From positions 1-50,188 of the forward strand of contig CAJOHD010000013.1 of the NCBI GenBank assembly GCA_905234275.1: DNA of 50,188 nucleotides, in the 5' to 3' direction. Source of the stretch: an uncultured Bacteroidales bacterium. Its GTDB lineage: Bacteria; Bacteroidota; Bacteroidia; Bacteroidales; F082. The stretch's first letter is position 1. Each line of letters starts with the position of its first letter. The notes beneath the pieces are model-generated. The model was given only the letters and a program-made list of their open reading frames with translations. It was not told the origin of the DNA and made no database searches. Both the position numbers and the translations under genes were made by a program. Below are positions 39,719 to 47,522 of the stretch, in pieces.

Positions 39719-40689
39719 TTACTTTCCTCCTCTTTCTTTTTCTCTTCTTCCTGGAAATAAATGTAACTGTCCTCAACAAAGCTGTTGATATCGCTGAACG
39801 ACTGCTTGTTTTGCTCGGCTGAAGGATTAGCTTTGGCGAATTTCACAAGGTCGGCTGTGGTCAGTGTATCTTGTAGCTTTGATTTAGTCAAGTTGCTGAG
39901 GTTCAATTGGTTGACAGCTTCCATGATCTCGTCTGTCGTCATCTCGATAGCGTCAATCTCAAACTGACCTTCGAGATATTCTCTGGCGATATCTGTGAGG
40001 TCGGTGTAGTAATCCTTGGTCTTGGGAGTGTTCCAAACCTCATTGTCCTTCATCTCGGCAAGCTTTGCGCGAGCTGTGATAATTGCTGGAATCGTCGGTT
40101 TTTTCTTCTCTTCGACAACGACTTCTTTCGTTTTCTTGTGTTTTTTAAGATAGATGATAAGATAAACCACGCCGGCTATTATGATAGCAAGGACTACCCA
40201 TGGAAACACTTCTTTTGCTGTAAACCCTTGGCGCATAACGCCTTTGATTGGGCGGAATGCTTCAGTTGTATCTACCGCGACAGTTGTCACATAAAGCTCT
40301 TTCTCGTCGGTGCGGAGTGTGTAACGGATGCTGTCCTGAAGACTTTTGCTGTATGTGATAGCAATCTCAGGGACATAAACGTAACCTGTGTCGAACGATG
40401 TCAACGTGAGGTTTTGCGTCATAATCACGTTGTCGCTATTGTTTATAGCTGTGGTTTTGACGTCTTCAACGTTGATAACATCTATCGATTTGCTTAAGGT
40501 ATCGCCAAACTGTTTCCACTCGACGAAATAGTCTTTTGGAATTGTCAAAGACAGTTGATAATCAAATGGTTGTCCCACAACGATGGTGTCGGCGTCGGTT
40601 CTTCCTCTTAGGAATGTGACCTGTGCGTCGCACTGTATGCCGAGGAACGACATCATGCAGAACAACAATATGAAACAAAGTTTCTTCAT
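39715..40689 (-). CDS. BatD-like membrane protein of the bat cluster
   Basis: A 324-aa protein between the DUF58 and batA genes. A signal peptide (1-22, ending CDAQ) precedes a beta-rich periplasmic part of about 140 residues with BatD-like features (ADTIVVGQPFDYQLSLTIPKDY, GYVYVPEIAITY). One membrane span lies near 163-182, followed by a basic stretch and a cytoplasmic helical domain (KTKDYYTDLTDIAREYLEGQFEIDAIEMTTDEIMEAV). It overlaps its neighbours by 4 nt on each side, so it is a fixed member of the operon. No specific function is known. Confidence 0.85.
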   Translation of the reverse strand: MKKLCFILLFCMMSFLGIQCDAQVTFLRGRTDADTIVVGQPFDYQLSLTIPKDYFVEWKQFGDTLSKSIDVINVEDVKTTAINNSDNVIMTQNLTLTSFDTGYVYVPEIAITYSKSLQDSIRYTLRTDEKELYVTTVAVDTTEAFRPIKGVMRQGFTAKEVFPWVVLAIIIAGVVYLIIYLKKHKKTKEVVVEEKKKPTIPAIITARAKLAEMKDNEVWNTPKTKDYYTDLTDIAREYLEGQFEIDAIEMTTDEIMEAVNQLNLSNLTKSKLQDTLTTADLVKFAKANPSAEQNKQSFSDINSFVEDSYIYFQEEEKKKEEESK

Positions 40690-41564
40690 CTTCTTGCTTC
40701 TCTCCTTTTAAAAAGTTGCATAAGAGGCTTGACATAGTCTTCGTCGGTGTAAATCAATGTGTTATCCACACCATTGTTGGCGAAAGTCTTGCTAAGTTTC
40801 GTGGTCTCATGCTGTACAAATTTCTGATAAGCCTGATTCCAAGTGTTTGTCGAAGTATCGACCCACATTTCTTTGTCAGTCTCGTTGTCGCGGAACTTCA
40901 CCAAGCCGATTTTTGGTATGATGAGCTCGCGTTTATCAGTGATTCTCAATGAGATAAGGTCGTGTTTTCTTGCGGCTATTCTCATTTCCTGTTCGAATGG
41001 CTTGCTTGTCACGAAGTCGGAAATCAAGAATGCAGTGGTGCGCTTTTTGATGGCGCTTGTCAGGAATTTCAATCCTTCGCCGATGTCGGTGCCTTTGTGT
41101 TGTGGCGTGAAAGTCACGATTTCGCGGATGATGCGCAGGATATGGCTGGAGCCTTTCTTTGGCGGGATGAACTTCTCGATCTGGTCGCTGAAGAAAATCA
41201 CGCCGACTTTATCGTTGTTCTGAATCGCCGAGAACGCCAGCACTGCTGCGAGTTCCGCTGTGATGTCACGTTTTGTGGCATCGACTGAGCCAAAGTCGTT
41301 GGAGCCCGACACGTCGATGAGCAACATCACCGTCATCTCACGTTCCTCTTCGAAAATCTTGACAAAAGGCTTATGGAATCGAGCTGTGACATTCCAGTCG
41401 ATGTTGCGGATATCGTCACCATACTGATATTCGCGCACTTCGCTGAATGTCATACCTCGACCTTTGAACGCGCTGTGATACTGACCGGAAAAGATGTGGT
41501 TGGTCAGTCCGCGTGTCTTTATCTCGATTTTCCTGACTTTCTTAAATAAATCTGTTGCTTCCAT
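40686..41564 (-). CDS. DUF58 protein partnering the MoxR ATPase
   Basis: A 292-aa cytoplasmic protein. The DUF58 signature GRGMTFSEVREYQYGDDIRNIDWNVTARFHKPFVKIFEEEREM is complete at about 35-78, followed by a VWA-like fold with LLIDVSGSNDFGS (a MIDAS-type motif). It shares TAATG with the moxR stop and ATGA with the next gene. In similar clusters DUF58 and MoxR work together as a chaperone-like pair acting on VWA proteins. Confidence 0.93.
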   Translation of the reverse strand: MEATDLFKKVRKIEIKTRGLTNHIFSGQYHSAFKGRGMTFSEVREYQYGDDIRNIDWNVTARFHKPFVKIFEEEREMTVMLLIDVSGSNDFGSVDATKRDITAELAAVLAFSAIQNNDKVGVIFFSDQIEKFIPPKKGSSHILRIIREIVTFTPQHKGTDIGEGLKFLTSAIKKRTTAFLISDFVTSKPFEQEMRIAARKHDLISLRITDKRELIIPKIGLVKFRDNETDKEMWVDTSTNTWNQAYQKFVQHETTKLSKTFANNGVDNTLIYTDEDYVKPLMQLFKRREARR

Positions 41565-42556
41565 TACGGCACCTCAACAATATTCAAAATCTCATTGATG
41601 ATATCTTCTGTTGTGATATTTTCTGCTTCTGCCTCGTAGGTCAAGCCGATACGGTGACGCATCACATCCGGGGCGACGGCGCGCACATCCTCAGGGATGA
41701 CGTAACCACGACGTTTGATGAAAGCGTAAGCCTTTGCTGCTAAAGCGAGGTTGATAGAAGCACGCGGAGATCCACCGTAGCTGATCATTCCGGCGAATTT
41801 CTTCAGTTTGAACTCTTCTGGGAAACGTGAAGCGAAAACGATGTCGGTGATGTAGTTCTCAATCTTCTCGTCGAGATAAACCTCACGGCAGACTTTTCTT
41901 GCGTTTAAGATGTCTTTTGTTGATGTAACCTTATGAATCTCAGGATATTCCTTGTTGATATTCTGACGCAGAATGACTTTTTCCTCTTCTTTTTTCGGAT
42001 AATCGATGACGACTTTCAACATGAAACGGTCGACCTGTGCTTCCGGAAGCGGATAAGTTCCTTCTTGCTCGATAGGGTTCTGTGTTGCCATAACAAGGAA
42101 CGGGTCCGGCAATGCGAAAGTGTTCTCGCCGATTGTCACCTGATGCTCCTGCATAGCCTCGAGCAATGCACTCTGAACCTTCGCTGGTGAACGGTTGATC
42201 TCATCCGCCAACACAAAGTTTGCAAACACTGGGCCCTTCTTCACCATGAATTCCTCTGTCTTCTGACTGTAAATCATTGTTCCAACGAGGTCGGCTGGCA
42301 AAAGGTCCGGGGTGAACTGGATACGGCTGAAATCAGCATCGACGATACTTGCCAATGTCTTGATTGCCAAAGTCTTAGCCAAACCAGGGACACCTTCCAA
42401 AAGAATGTGACCGTTCGACAACAAACCGATGAGCAAACGCTCTGTCATGTGTTTCTGACCAACGATGACCTTGCTCATTTCCATGTTGATTAAGTCGATA
42501 AACTGACTCTCTCTCTGAATCTTTTCGTTTAATTCGCGAATGTCTGTCTCAATCAT
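41564..42556 (-). CDS. MoxR-family AAA+ ATPase
   Basis: A 330-aa ATPase heading the bat operon. The start at 42556 (MIETDIRELNEKIQ) was taken; twelve upstream codons lie close to the promoter and are unlikely to be translated. Walker A is GVPGLAKT, Walker B LADEIN, with QNPIEQEGTYPLPEAQVDRFM (sensor 1 and arginine finger region) and GGSPRASINLALAAKA (sensor 2). It is thought to remodel the VWA proteins encoded downstream. The promoter is one of the best in the window. Confidence 0.95.
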   Translation of the reverse strand: MIETDIRELNEKIQRESQFIDLINMEMSKVIVGQKHMTERLLIGLLSNGHILLEGVPGLAKTLAIKTLASIVDADFSRIQFTPDLLPADLVGTMIYSQKTEEFMVKKGPVFANFVLADEINRSPAKVQSALLEAMQEHQVTIGENTFALPDPFLVMATQNPIEQEGTYPLPEAQVDRFMLKVVIDYPKKEEEKVILRQNINKEYPEIHKVTSTKDILNARKVCREVYLDEKIENYITDIVFASRFPEEFKLKKFAGMISYGGSPRASINLALAAKAYAFIKRRGYVIPEDVRAVAPDVMRHRIGLTYEAEAENITTEDIINEILNIVEVP

Positions 42557-42600
42557 ATTATTGTGATTTTTATATCTTTTTCTAATTAACAATGTAAACG

Positions 42601-42630
42601 CAAAAATATTGCAAAAATTTCAATCTGCAA
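42601..42630 (-). promoter_or_regulatory. Promoter of the moxR-bat operon (TTG-N19-TATTTTTG)
   Basis: On the minus strand TTG (42630-42628) is followed after 19 nt by TATTTTTG (42608-42601), then C. No other equally good promoter was seen up to batE, so the eight genes are probably read from here. Confidence 0.75.
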
Positions 42631-42696
42631 TGAAAAATTTATTTTGTTTTTTATGGTTCTGAAATTTTTTGTAATTTCGTAGCTTGAAATAGATTT

Positions 42697-43482
42697 ATGC
42701 TGCAATTTGGTAAAATAGCAATTATCGGGGCGGGTAATGTAGCCTATACTCTTTGTAAATTACTGAAAAACAAAGGGATAGAGCCGTATTGTGTCTTTGT
42801 AAGAAATGCTGAAAAGGCTCAAAAAGTTCATGAGGATTTGGGTGTTGATGTCGTTTCAAGTTATGAAAAAGTTTTGGAATCGGATTTGGCCATCATTTCA
42901 GTGAATGACGATGCGATTTCTGAAGTGGCGACGCATCTTGTTGAATATAAAGGACTTGTGGTTCATACATCAGGAACAAAGTCCGCTGAATTGCTAAACA
43001 GGAGCATGCGATTTGGAGTGTTTTATCCGCTGCAGACGATGAGTAAAACTCGTGAGATTTCATTCGAAGAAATACCTTTATTAATATATGCCAATTCGCC
43101 TGATGACGTTGAGATGTTGAGCCAGTTTGCCAAACGGTTTTCCAATAAAGTCGAGTTTTGTGATGACGAGCAGCGCAAAGCGATTCATCTGGCTGCTGTT
43201 TACGTTTCAAATTTCACCAATGTGATGTTGGGAATAGGTGATAAGTTGCTGAAAGAGAATGGCTTATCTTTGGATCTGATGCGTCCTTTGGTGATGGAGA
43301 TGATTAAAAAATCGTTTGAAATATCTCCTGAGAAAGCGCTCACAGGTCCTGCACGTCGCGGTGATTTTGCGACTATCGGAGAGCACGAAAAAATGCTTGG
43401 TGACAACCCCGATGAACTCGCGATTTACATGATTTTGACCGATTATATCATTGAAAAATATCAGAAAAATGAAAAATTATAA
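42697..43482 (+). CDS. DUF2520 / NADP-binding oxidoreductase-like protein
   Basis: A 261-aa protein with an N-terminal Rossmann fold (KIAIIGAGNVAYTLCKLLKNKG, glycine loop at 11-16) and a helical C-terminal domain typical of DUF2520 (HLAAVYVSNFTNVMLGIGDKLL, TGPARRGD). VVHTSGTKSAELL and FGVFYPLQTMSK are characteristic. It resembles ketopantoate or pyrroline-5-carboxylate reductases in fold but its substrate is unknown. It is the first gene of a tightly packed operon and overlaps the next by 14 nt. Confidence 0.88.
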   Translation: MLQFGKIAIIGAGNVAYTLCKLLKNKGIEPYCVFVRNAEKAQKVHEDLGVDVVSSYEKVLESDLAIISVNDDAISEVATHLVEYKGLVVHTSGTKSAELLNRSMRFGVFYPLQTMSKTREISFEEIPLLIYANSPDDVEMLSQFAKRFSNKVEFCDDEQRKAIHLAAVYVSNFTNVMLGIGDKLLKENGLSLDLMRPLVMEMIKKSFEISPEKALTGPARRGDFATIGEHEKMLGDNPDELAIYMILTDYIIEKYQKNEKL

Positions 43483-43993
43483 AGAGTTATTAAAAGATGT
43501 AACTACCTTTATCTTTGATTATGATGGAGTTATGACACAAGGTGATGTCATAATGATGCCAAATGGAGAAGGATTGCGCGCAACTAATGTGAAGGACGGT
43601 TTTGCCTTGCAGCTTGCGGTGCGTCTGGGATATAACGTGGCTGTCATTTCAGGTGGTTACGCCGACTCGATGACACAGCGAATGAGAATGCTTGGGGTGA
43701 AGGATGTTTTTACTCATATCCCTAACAAAATCATTAAGTTAGCGGAATATATGAAGGAGAAAAACCTCAAAAAAGAACAGATTGTTTACATGGGCGACGA
43801 TATGCCTGACTACCCTGTGATGCAGATGGTTGGAGTGCCTGTGTGCCCAGCAGATGCCTCTGAGGAAATCAAACAGATCAGCGTGTATATCAGCAACAAA
43901 GAAGGCGGTAAAGGCGCTGTGCGCGACATCATAGAGCAGGTGCTCAAGGTGCAGGATAACTGGATGAAAGATTTTGAAAATCATTTGTGGTAA
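43469..43993 (+). CDS. kdsC: KdsC-like HAD phosphatase
   Basis: A 174-aa HAD hydrolase of the KdsC group, which removes phosphate from KDO-8-phosphate in LPS synthesis. HAD motif I is DYDGVMT with nucleophile Asp17 and acid/base Asp19; VISGGYADSMTQRM is motif II; YMGDDMPDYPVMQMVGVPVCPADA is motif IV with the substrate loop. There is no cap domain, as in KdsC. The start at 43469 was chosen because MKNYKELL fits the family; six upstream codons are possible. lpxB in the same operon supports the LPS role. Confidence 0.88.
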   Translation: MKNYKELLKDVTTFIFDYDGVMTQGDVIMMPNGEGLRATNVKDGFALQLAVRLGYNVAVISGGYADSMTQRMRMLGVKDVFTHIPNKIIKLAEYMKEKNLKKEQIVYMGDDMPDYPVMQMVGVPVCPADASEEIKQISVYISNKEGGKGAVRDIIEQVLKVQDNWMKDFENHLW

Positions 43994-44934
43994 TGAATAA
44001 AATCGGTGCTTTTTTCAAATTGGTGCGATGGCCGAATCTGCTCATCACTGCATTGACGATGTGCCTTGTGTATCATTGCGTTATGCGTATGAGTAGCACG
44101 CTGATGTTTACGTTAATGGTCATCTCGATGGTGCTGATACAGGCTGGCGGTTACGTTATCAACGATATTTTTGATAAGGATATCGATGTGGTGAATAAGC
44201 CCGAGAAGCTTATCGTAGGCAAGATTTTTACAGAAAGACAATGCAAACTTTTTTATATCGTGTTGACAATCATAGGTTTAGCATGTGCTTTAGTGGGAAG
44301 TATAATGGCATTGGGAACGAGTTTCTTAACGATTTTCGCTTTTATGGTTCTCTTGGCGTGCCTTTTATATACCTATTCACAAAGATATAAAAAAGAATTG
44401 GTCATTGGAAATCTAATCGTTTCAATATCAGTGGCTTTTGCTGTGTTTTTGCCTTGGATTTTCCAGATGCTGTACATCTCAAAACATGAGCTTTTGCTGA
44501 TGACTTTGCGACCTTTGATGCAATTTTCGCTGCATATCGTCCTGATTTACACTGCGTTTGCCTTTTTGATGACTTTGATTCGTGAAATCGTTAAAGATAT
44601 GGAGGATGTGGTGGGTGATGGTCGCTCGAATTGCCGCACAATTCCGATTGCTTGGGGTATGAATACCGCTCAAATTATTGTGTTAGTGTTAAGCTTTATA
44701 GCTTGTTGGATGATATGGGGTGCAGCCTATTATTTAGAAAAATTGGGAATGGAAATCACATATTACATGCTTTATTATGCATCAGGATTTTTTGTGATTG
44801 TCATGATAGTAAATAATCTTAGTAGTCTGATTTTTGATAAATCGCTTAGAACGGAAAAACAATTTCGTCTTCAGTCGATGTGCTTGAAACTCAGTATGTT
44901 AGTTGGAGTATTATCAATGTTTTTTATAAAATAA
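43993..44934 (+). CDS. UbiA-family prenyltransferase
   Basis: A 313-aa integral membrane enzyme with about eight membrane spans. The two prenyl-diphosphate/Mg motifs are present: NDIFDKDIDVVNKPEKL near residue 58 and REIVKDMEDVVGDGRSNCRTIPI near 200. It starts at ATG in TAATG, sharing one base with the kdsC stop. Many Bacteroidota homologues are annotated as geranylgeranylglycerol-phosphate geranylgeranyltransferase; the acceptor cannot be told from sequence, and a quinone-pathway role is the alternative. Confidence 0.87.
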   Translation: MNKIGAFFKLVRWPNLLITALTMCLVYHCVMRMSSTLMFTLMVISMVLIQAGGYVINDIFDKDIDVVNKPEKLIVGKIFTERQCKLFYIVLTIIGLACALVGSIMALGTSFLTIFAFMVLLACLLYTYSQRYKKELVIGNLIVSISVAFAVFLPWIFQMLYISKHELLLMTLRPLMQFSLHIVLIYTAFAFLMTLIREIVKDMEDVVGDGRSNCRTIPIAWGMNTAQIIVLVLSFIACWMIWGAAYYLEKLGMEITYYMLYYASGFFVIVMIVNNLSSLIFDKSLRTEKQFRLQSMCLKLSMLVGVLSMFFIK

Positions 44935-45515
44935 TGTTAGATAATTTAAAGAAATATAATATCGTTTTGGCATCGAAATCGCCTCGTCGGCAAGAGCTTT
45001 TGAAAGGCATTGGCGTTGATTTCATGATTTTAACAAAGGAAGTAGAGGAAAGTTATCCTTCTCGTTTGCCTTCGATTGATGTTGCTCCGTTTTTGAGTTT
45101 GAAGAAGGCTAAAGCTTTTGCAGATTCGGAACTGCCTGATAATTATATGGTTATCACCGCCGACACTGTCGTGATTGTCGAAAATGAGATTTTGGGTAAG
45201 CCTAAAGACAGAGCTGATGCTGTCAGGATGATAAATGAGCTTTCAGGCAAGGTGCATAAGGTGGTTACTGGCGTTACAGTCCACACCAAAGAGAAGACGA
45301 AAACCTTCTCAGTGGTTTCAAAAGTTACATTCGAATCGCTTGATAATCATGAGATTGATTATTATGTTGATAATTTCAAACCATACGATAAGGCTGGCGC
45401 TTATGGTGTTCAGGAGTGGATAGGCTATTGTGGCGTGAGCAATGTTGAAGGCTCGTATTTTAATGTAATGGGTCTGCCTACGCAGAAATTGTATAAAGTT
45501 TTAAAAGATTTTTAG
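44934..45515 (+). CDS. maf: Maf-like nucleotide pyrophosphatase
   Basis: A 193-aa cytosolic enzyme that hydrolyses modified or non-canonical nucleoside triphosphates (dTTP/UTP type in this subgroup). The start is the ATG of TAATG at 44934. Motifs are NIVLASKSPRRQELLKGIG, ITADTVVIVENEILGKPKDRADAVRMINELSGK, and YDKAGAYGVQEWIGYCGVSNVEGSYFNVMGLP. It is read together with the UbiA and surE genes. Confidence 0.95.
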   Translation: MLDNLKKYNIVLASKSPRRQELLKGIGVDFMILTKEVEESYPSRLPSIDVAPFLSLKKAKAFADSELPDNYMVITADTVVIVENEILGKPKDRADAVRMINELSGKVHKVVTGVTVHTKEKTKTFSVVSKVTFESLDNHEIDYYVDNFKPYDKAGAYGVQEWIGYCGVSNVEGSYFNVMGLPTQKLYKVLKDF

Positions 45516-46286
45516 ATGGAAAGAAAACCGACGATTTTAGTAACGAATGATGATGGATATTTGGCGAAAGGCTTGATAAAACTGGCAAATCTGATGAGTC
45601 AGTTGGGTAGGGTTGTTGTGGTCTCGACTGAGCAGGTGAAGTCGGCTCAAGGTCACTCGATGACAATACATGAACCATTGAGACTCAGAAAGTTAGAGAC
45701 ATCAGATAATTTTGAGATGTATGTTTTGAATGGCTGTCCGGTCGATTGTGCTAAGGTGGGCTTTCAGATGATTTTGGATGAGTATCCCGACCTTTTGGTT
45801 TCGGGAATAAACCACGGCTCGAATGCTTCTACTAACGTAGTCTATTCAGGCACAATGGCTGCCGTCGTCGAGGCTTGCATGGACGGCATTCCGGCAATCG
45901 GCTTCAGTCTTGAAGATTATTCACCGAATGCAAATTTCGACAATCTTGACAATTATATTCTTGACATAACGAAAAAAGTTCTGAAAGAAGGTCTTCCGAA
46001 AGGCGTTTGTCTGAATGTCAATTTCCCGAAAGCCACAGAGGAAAACCCAATAAAAGGCGTGAAGATATGTCGTCAGGCGAAAGCACGCTGGCAAGAGATT
46101 TTCGACAAGCGGAAAGACCCGCACGGACGCGATTATTTCTGGATTGGCGGCGAGTTTATTGTTGAAGACGATGGTACCGACACTGATGTCTATGCATTGA
46201 AACACAACTATGCGTCAATCGTGCCTACACATTACGACTGGACGGCGTATGACGTCATGGACAAACTAAAAAGTTTTGAGAAATGA
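45516..46286 (+). CDS. surE: 5'/3'-nucleotidase SurE
   Basis: A 256-aa survival protein that removes phosphate from nucleoside monophosphates. The metal site is ILVTNDDGYLAKG with Asp12-Asp13, followed by SAQGHSMT and VSGINHGSNASTNVVYSGTMAAVVEACMDGIPAIGFS. It starts directly after the maf stop, without a gap, and overlaps lpxB by 4 nt (ATGA). Confidence 0.96.
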   Translation: MERKPTILVTNDDGYLAKGLIKLANLMSQLGRVVVVSTEQVKSAQGHSMTIHEPLRLRKLETSDNFEMYVLNGCPVDCAKVGFQMILDEYPDLLVSGINHGSNASTNVVYSGTMAAVVEACMDGIPAIGFSLEDYSPNANFDNLDNYILDITKKVLKEGLPKGVCLNVNFPKATEENPIKGVKICRQAKARWQEIFDKRKDPHGRDYFWIGGEFIVEDDGTDTDVYALKHNYASIVPTHYDWTAYDVMDKLKSFEK

Positions 46287-47407
46287 AGTATTACATAATA
46301 GCAGGTGAGGCTTCCGGCGATTTGCACGGCTCCAATCTCGTGGCTTCGATACGTCAGAAAGACCCAGGTGCAAAGATTAGGGCTTGGGGCGGTGAAAAAA
46401 TGCGTCGAAATGGAGCGAATGTGGTGAAAAATTACCACGATTTGGCGTTTATGGGCTTCGTCGAAGTGTTAATGAATTTAAACACGATCTTAAAAAATTT
46501 TAACTTTTGTAAAAAAGATATTACAGAGTTTAACCCCGACACTTTAATTTTAATCGATTATCCCGGATTCAACTTGAAAGTCGCTAAATGGGCGAAAAAG
46601 AAGGGCTACAAGGTGTTTTATTATATTTCTCCACAGGTTTGGGCATGGAAACGCCGCCGTGTCTACACCATTAAAAAAGTGGTCGATAAAATGCTGTGCA
46701 TCTTACCTTTCGAGAAGAAATTTTACGATAACTATGACGTTGATTGTCAATTTGTTGGACATCCATTACTCGATGAGATTGCAAAAGTGGAGCCTGTTGA
46801 TAAGAACAAATTCTATAAGGCAAATCGTTTGAATCCAAAGAAAGAGCTGATCGCCTTGTTGCCTGGAAGCCGTAAGCAGGAAGTGAGCAGAATGCTGACG
46901 GTTATGCTGGATGTGGTGAAAATGTTCCCTAATTATCAATTTGTTATAGCATGCGCACCTTCGTTGCCTGTTAGTTATTACAAAAAAATAATAGGGGAGA
47001 AGTCTAACGTCAGACTGGTGCTGAATCGTACATATCAACTGCTGCAATTGTCAAGCGCCGCTATTGTTACATCAGGAACAGCAACATTAGAAACGGCATT
47101 GCTCGATGTGCCGGAAGTGGTGTGCTATAAAGCAAATAAAATATCGTATCTGATAGCTCGACAACTGGCAAAAGTCAAATATATCTGTCTCGTGAATCTT
47201 ATCATGGACCGATTGGTAGTCAAGGAGTTAATACAAGGCGATATGACAGCAAACAGTATTAGAGATGAGCTCCAGTCGCTGTTGAATAGCTCAAAACGCC
47301 AGAAAAAACTGCTGGAAGATTACGAAGAGCTTAAATATGTGCTTGGCAATGCCGGCGCATCCGATAGGGCTGCGGAAACAATCATATCGTATGTTAAAAA
47401 AGATTAA
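46283..47407 (+). CDS. lpxB: Lipid-A-disaccharide synthase
   Basis: A 374-aa peripheral membrane glycosyltransferase that joins UDP-2,3-diacylglucosamine and lipid X to form the lipid A disaccharide. It begins YYIIAGEASGDLHGSNLV, with LIDYPGFNLKVAKWAKKKG, YYISPQVWAWKRRRV, FVGHPLLDE, IALLPGSRKQEV and AAIVTSGTATLETALLDVPEVVCYKAN, all typical. It is the last gene of the operon; a terminator hairpin follows after about 70 nt. Confidence 0.96.
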   Translation: MKYYIIAGEASGDLHGSNLVASIRQKDPGAKIRAWGGEKMRRNGANVVKNYHDLAFMGFVEVLMNLNTILKNFNFCKKDITEFNPDTLILIDYPGFNLKVAKWAKKKGYKVFYYISPQVWAWKRRRVYTIKKVVDKMLCILPFEKKFYDNYDVDCQFVGHPLLDEIAKVEPVDKNKFYKANRLNPKKELIALLPGSRKQEVSRMLTVMLDVVKMFPNYQFVIACAPSLPVSYYKKIIGEKSNVRLVLNRTYQLLQLSSAAIVTSGTATLETALLDVPEVVCYKANKISYLIARQLAKVKYICLVNLIMDRLVVKELIQGDMTANSIRDELQSLLNSSKRQKKLLEDYEELKYVLGNAGASDRAAETIISYVKKD

Positions 47408-47478
47408 CAGATTTGTTAAAAAACTTTAACATTTGGCATGAATTTTTAACATAAATTGCAGAAAAAAGACGGAAAATT

Positions 47479-47513
47479 ATCCGGGGAAAATTTTTTGACC
47501 CCGGATTTTTTGT
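47479..47513 (+). terminator. Terminator after lpxB, or leader hairpin of comEC
   Basis: ATCCGGGG (47479-47486) pairs with CCCCGGAT (47499-47506) and is followed by a T-run. comEC starts 10 nt later, so any comEC promoter must lie upstream of the hairpin; in that case it would act as an attenuator. Confidence 0.75.
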
Positions 47514-47522
47514 TTAACTTGC

